Positions 61,331 to 64,000 of a DNA stretch of 64,000 bases are shown here, piece by piece. The stretch comes from Streptomyces sp. NBC_00102 (lineage in GTDB: Bacteria > Actinomycetota > Actinomycetes > Streptomycetales > Streptomycetaceae). The translations under genes and the position numbers were made by a program. The notes beneath the pieces were generated by a model that saw only the letters and a program-made list of their open reading frames with translations, did not search any database and was not told the DNA's origin. How positions within the stretch are numbered: the first letter of the stretch is position 1; each line of letters begins with the position of its first letter. Where the stretch lies: positions 558,001 to 622,000 of the forward strand of contig NZ_JAPEMC010000002.1 in assembly GCF_026343115.1 (NCBI RefSeq), written 5' to 3'.

Positions 61331-63022
61331 ATGTCCGCCGATCGAAGGACGCCGCAGCGCGGCACACCGCCGGAGGCCGCCGACCAGTTGCGGATGCGGC
61401 GGGCCGTCGTGCTGTCCGCCCCCTCCGCCGGCCCCGGCCCCGACCCCGGCCCCGAGCCGGAGACGGGGAACCGGGGGACCGAAGGCGCGCACCGCGAGGG
61501 CCGGAACCCAGGGCGGCAGGACGGCCGCGAGCGCGGAAGGCACGACGGACCGGGCGGCGGTACGGAGGGGGGCGCGCCCGCGCCCGCCAAGGGCAACCAC
61601 CGGCCGATGCTCGCCGCCGCCGCGGTGGCCGGTGCCGTGCTGGTCGCGTTGCCGCTGGCCCTGAGCGGCAACGACAAGAACGACCACGAGCTCGACTACG
61701 AGGCTTCGGGCCGGGAGACCGCCTCCCCGCCGGGCAGCGGCCCGAACTTCACCCTCGACGTGATGACGCCGACGCCCTCGGAGAGGACACGCGTCCACGA
61801 GGGCGACAACGCTCCCGGGACGACCCCGTTCTCCCCGTCGAGGGCTCCCTCCTCGTCCGCGCCTTCGGCCTCCCCCTCTCCTGCCGCGTCGTCGGCCACC
61901 CCCGCCATCCCGGTCTCGCCCCGGAAGACGTACCAGGGCCCCGGAATACGTGCCCCGCACGCCTCCGTACGGGAGAGCACGCACCCCTCCACCCCGACGG
62001 CCCGGTCCGCGACGCCGAGCCCCGAGCCCGGCCGGGTCCAGGTCGCCCGCGTCGAGGCCGAGAAGCCGGACACCGCGGCGGCCGTCGAGGCCGGCCGGGG
62101 GCCCACCGCGGAGCCCAGCACGGGGCCGGGCTCCGGACCCACGACGGGTCCGGGCTCCGAGCCCACGACGGGGCCCGCGACCCCGGCGGAAACCCCCGTA
62201 CTGCTGTCCGCACGGGTGGCGGAGCCCGTGACGGTGCCGACGCCGACGCCGGGTCAGGAGCACGCGGAGGAAGGACACTCGGAGGAAGGACACACGGAGG
62301 AGGGGCGTACGCAGGAGCTCGCCGCGCAGGAGGCGGCGGCCCAGGAGGCGCAGAGGGCGACGACGCCCGAGGGCGGCCCCACCGGACCCGCCGGACCGGA
62401 CGCGCCGACCACGTCCACCATCACGTCCACCGGTCCAAGCACGGCAGCCGCCCCCAGCGCGCCGACGGACCCCCACGTACCGACCGATCCCGGCACGCCG
62501 ATGGACCCCTCCACGGCGACCGGTCCCGCCACGCCGACCCCAGAGACCGCAGCGACCCCGACGACCGAAGAGATCCCACCGACGGTAGAGACCCCACCGA
62601 CCGTCGGGACCACGGTGACGGACCCCACCGTCCGGACCACGGAGACCCTTCCGGGTGGTCAGGACGCGGGGGCCGCCGTTCCGCAGGACGCGGGCGACAC
62701 GGTCGTACGGGCGACCCGGGTCCTGGAGAGTGGCGAGACGATCGAGTCCGAGCGGGCCGCCCTCTCCATGGGCGAGGACGGCAACCTGGTCGTCACCGAC
62801 GAGAACGGCCTCGTCCGCTGGTCCTCGCACACCGAAGGCCGGGGCCACAAGGCGGTGTTCCAGGCGGACGGCCACCTCGTCGTCTACACGAGCGACGACC
62901 GGACCGCGTGGTCCTCCGGCACGGCGGGGCACGACGGTGCCGAGCTGGTGTTGCAGAGCGACGGTGACGTGGTGATCGAGCAGGACGGCGCCGTCCTGTG
63001 GGTCAGCGGAACCGCCCACTGA
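61331..63022 (+). CDS. Membrane-anchored B-lectin protein, second copy
   Basis: A 563-residue protein with the architecture of the lectin at 52267: a cytosolic charged N-terminus (about 90 residues), a membrane helix (MLAAAAVAGAVLVALPLAL), a very long extracellular Pro/Thr/Ala/Glu-rich stalk (about 125-450) and a C-terminal B-lectin. Binding motifs read MGEDGNLVVTD, FQADGHLVVYT and LQSDGDVVIEQ; the second and third depart from QxDxNxVxY at the Asn position (His, Asp), so affinity may be low or altered. ATG 61331 follows GAGGAGAAG. Its last 20 bp overlap the converging gene. Confidence 0.85.
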   Translation: MSADRRTPQRGTPPEAADQLRMRRAVVLSAPSAGPGPDPGPEPETGNRGTEGAHREGRNPGRQDGRERGRHDGPGGGTEGGAPAPAKGNHRPMLAAAAVAGAVLVALPLALSGNDKNDHELDYEASGRETASPPGSGPNFTLDVMTPTPSERTRVHEGDNAPGTTPFSPSRAPSSSAPSASPSPAASSATPAIPVSPRKTYQGPGIRAPHASVRESTHPSTPTARSATPSPEPGRVQVARVEAEKPDTAAAVEAGRGPTAEPSTGPGSGPTTGPGSEPTTGPATPAETPVLLSARVAEPVTVPTPTPGQEHAEEGHSEEGHTEEGRTQELAAQEAAAQEAQRATTPEGGPTGPAGPDAPTTSTITSTGPSTAAAPSAPTDPHVPTDPGTPMDPSTATGPATPTPETAATPTTEEIPPTVETPPTVGTTVTDPTVRTTETLPGGQDAGAAVPQDAGDTVVRATRVLESGETIESERAALSMGEDGNLVVTDENGLVRWSSHTEGRGHKAVFQADGHLVVYTSDDRTAWSSGTAGHDGAELVLQSDGDVVIEQDGAVLWVSGTAH

Positions 63023-64000
63023 GCGCGACCGGCCGGCCACCCGCGACCGGCCGGCCCGACACGGCGGCAGGACCGACCGGACCGACCGGACCGACCGGAC
63101 CGGCCGGACCGACCGGACCGGCCGGACCGGCCGGACCGGCGGGTCTGCGCGGACCGTCCGGCCCTTCCGCGCCACTCGCACCGTCCGCACCGTCGCGGGC
63201 GGGCGGGCCGTCCGGCGTGGGCGGCGTGGCGAACGGGTCCCGCACCGGACCACGCACCACGCCGCTCGCCTCGTCCTCGCGCCAGAGCCGCAGCGCCGCC
63301 ACGAGTTCGCGCAGGGCGGCCTCCCCGGTGGCGCCTGCCCCGCAGAAGCCGGCGGGCGGGAGTTCGCCCATCAGCACCACCGCGCGCTCACCCGGCCGGG
63401 CACGGACCTGGAGGACCTCGAACCGTGTGCCGGGCGGGAACAGCACCCGGTCCGGCTGCTCGGGTTCGAGGAGGGCGGTCCGGCGACCGGTGGCGGAGCG
63501 GATGAGGACGTCGGTGTTGCCGGGGCGGCCCGGCGTGCCCGTGAGCGACGCCGCGCACACGCCGTACGCGGTGGCGAACCGGTGCGCCCGGTAACGCCGG
63601 AGCGCCGCCGGGTCCAGCTCGGCGCGCAGGACCACCACCCCGGCGTAGGCGGGGAGCAGGGACAAGGCCGCCAGCGCGGACGGATCGGCCGTCGCCGGGG
63701 TGGAGGTACGGACGCGCCCGGGTTCCTCCCCGTCCGGCCGGGCATGGGCGGCGAACCGCATTCGTACGGCGGTGAGTCCGGCGCGCACGGTCTCGGGCGG
63801 CAGCAGTCCGCCCAGCCCGGGTTCGTGGCGCAGCGCCAGGTCGACGACCGCGGCGTCCGCGGGCGACCCCGCGGCAGGGCCGGGGTGTACGAGGAGGGGG
63901 GCGGCGGGAAACCCGGGGCCGCCCCGACCGGAGGCCGGGACGTGCGCGGCAGAGCCCGGCGCGGCAGGGACGTGCGCGGCCGGGGCCGGCGCGGCGGCCG
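63003..64000 (-). CDS. ART-like paralogue 3 with collagen-like tail, N-terminus beyond right edge
   Basis: The frame is open from the right edge to the stop at 63003, giving at least 332 residues without a start. It contains a Pro/Ala-rich linker and then the ART-like domain found in the proteins at 53632 and 58413: LRRYRAHRF, CAASL, and PDRVLFPPGTRFEVL with Arg in place of the catalytic Glu. After it comes a unique tail of about nine Gly-Pro-Ala/Val triplets, like a bacterial collagen segment, and then a basic end. Converging with the lectin gene, it shares 20 bp with it. Third paralogue of the cluster. Confidence 0.7.
   Translation of the reverse strand, partial: AAAPAPAAHVPAAPGSAAHVPASGRGGPGFPAAPLLVHPGPAAGSPADAAVVDLALRHEPGLGGLLPPETVRAGLTAVRMRFAAHARPDGEEPGRVRTSTPATADPSALAALSLLPAYAGVVVLRAELDPAALRRYRAHRFATAYGVCAASLTGTPGRPGNTDVLIRSATGRRTALLEPEQPDRVLFPPGTRFEVLQVRARPGERAVVLMGELPPAGFCGAGATGEAALRELVAALRLWREDEASGVVRGPVRDPFATPPTPDGPPARDGADGASGAEGPDGPRRPAGPAGPAGPVGPAGPVGPVGPVGPAAVSGRPVAGGRPVALSGRFR
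63071..63142 (-). repeat. Eight 9-bp tandem repeats encoding Gly-Pro-Val/Ala
   Basis: Units of GACCGACCG or GACCGGCCG type repeat eight times and encode the collagen-like GP(V/A) tail of the minus-strand gene. The start lies 49 bp past the stop of the converging lectin gene. Confidence 0.85.

Noticed and set aside
57945..61367. 1,140-codon minus-strand frame opposite ART-like paralogue 2
   Set aside because: The product is low-complexity Gly/Arg/Pro; the plus strand has the paralogous motifs shared with 53632.

Overview
The window is very GC-rich DNA with strong third-position GC bias, GTG/TTG starts and actinobacterial gene families, so it is almost certainly a Streptomyces (or close relative) chromosome. 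Most of it is densely coding, mainly in operons, with few A+T-rich gaps.

1-25.8 kb is a type VII secretion (T7SS/ESX) locus. A divergent promoter region (16.9-17.1 kb) separates eccC (plus strand) from a long minus-strand operon: eccD, eccB, two WXG100-type proteins, a 146-aa T7SS-neighbour protein, an 897-aa repeat-bearing probable substrate, a YbaB/EbfC-like protein, a small helical protein and a giant multidomain protein of at least 2,924 aa that runs off the left edge. eccC ends at a 25-bp-arm hairpin facing mycP (mycosin protease); beyond it lies a 1,110-aa fusion of a parallel beta-helix with two EccA/CbbX-type AAA+ domains. I found no EccE. Together these would make the secretion pore, its motors, protease and cargo.

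26.1-27.6 kb is a complete IS701-family element with 16-bp inverted repeats and a CTAG duplication. Removing it restores a leaderless promoter for the cupin gene next to it, so the element splits the -35 from the -10.

27.6-33 kb holds ordinary accessory genes: cupin, RbsD/FucU mutarotase, secreted EEP-fold protein, HAD phosphatase, DUF2510 membrane protein and an AEC transporter. 33-37.2 kb is a lactate-utilisation unit (FadR-type regulator and lutABC); matching palindromes lie between the regulator and AEC gene and ahead of lutA. 37.2-45 kb is a minus-strand carbohydrate operon (solute-binding lipoprotein, two permeases, 2-hydroxyacid dehydrogenase, DUF2264 protein) followed upstream by a DeoR/LacI hybrid regulator. 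45-50.6 kb has a TauE/SafE exporter, a repeat-bearing membrane protein, a DUF309 protein, a STAND-type ATPase with a TTA (bldA) codon and tRNA-Pro(GGG).

50.8-64 kb is the least familiar region. An atypical response regulator precedes two membrane-anchored B-lectin proteins and three paralogous multidomain proteins whose C-termini look like degenerate ADP-ribosyltransferase folds, around a secreted DPBB-GH18 wall-active enzyme. The last paralogue runs off the right edge. I regard this lectin/ART-like set as the best candidate for an undescribed system.
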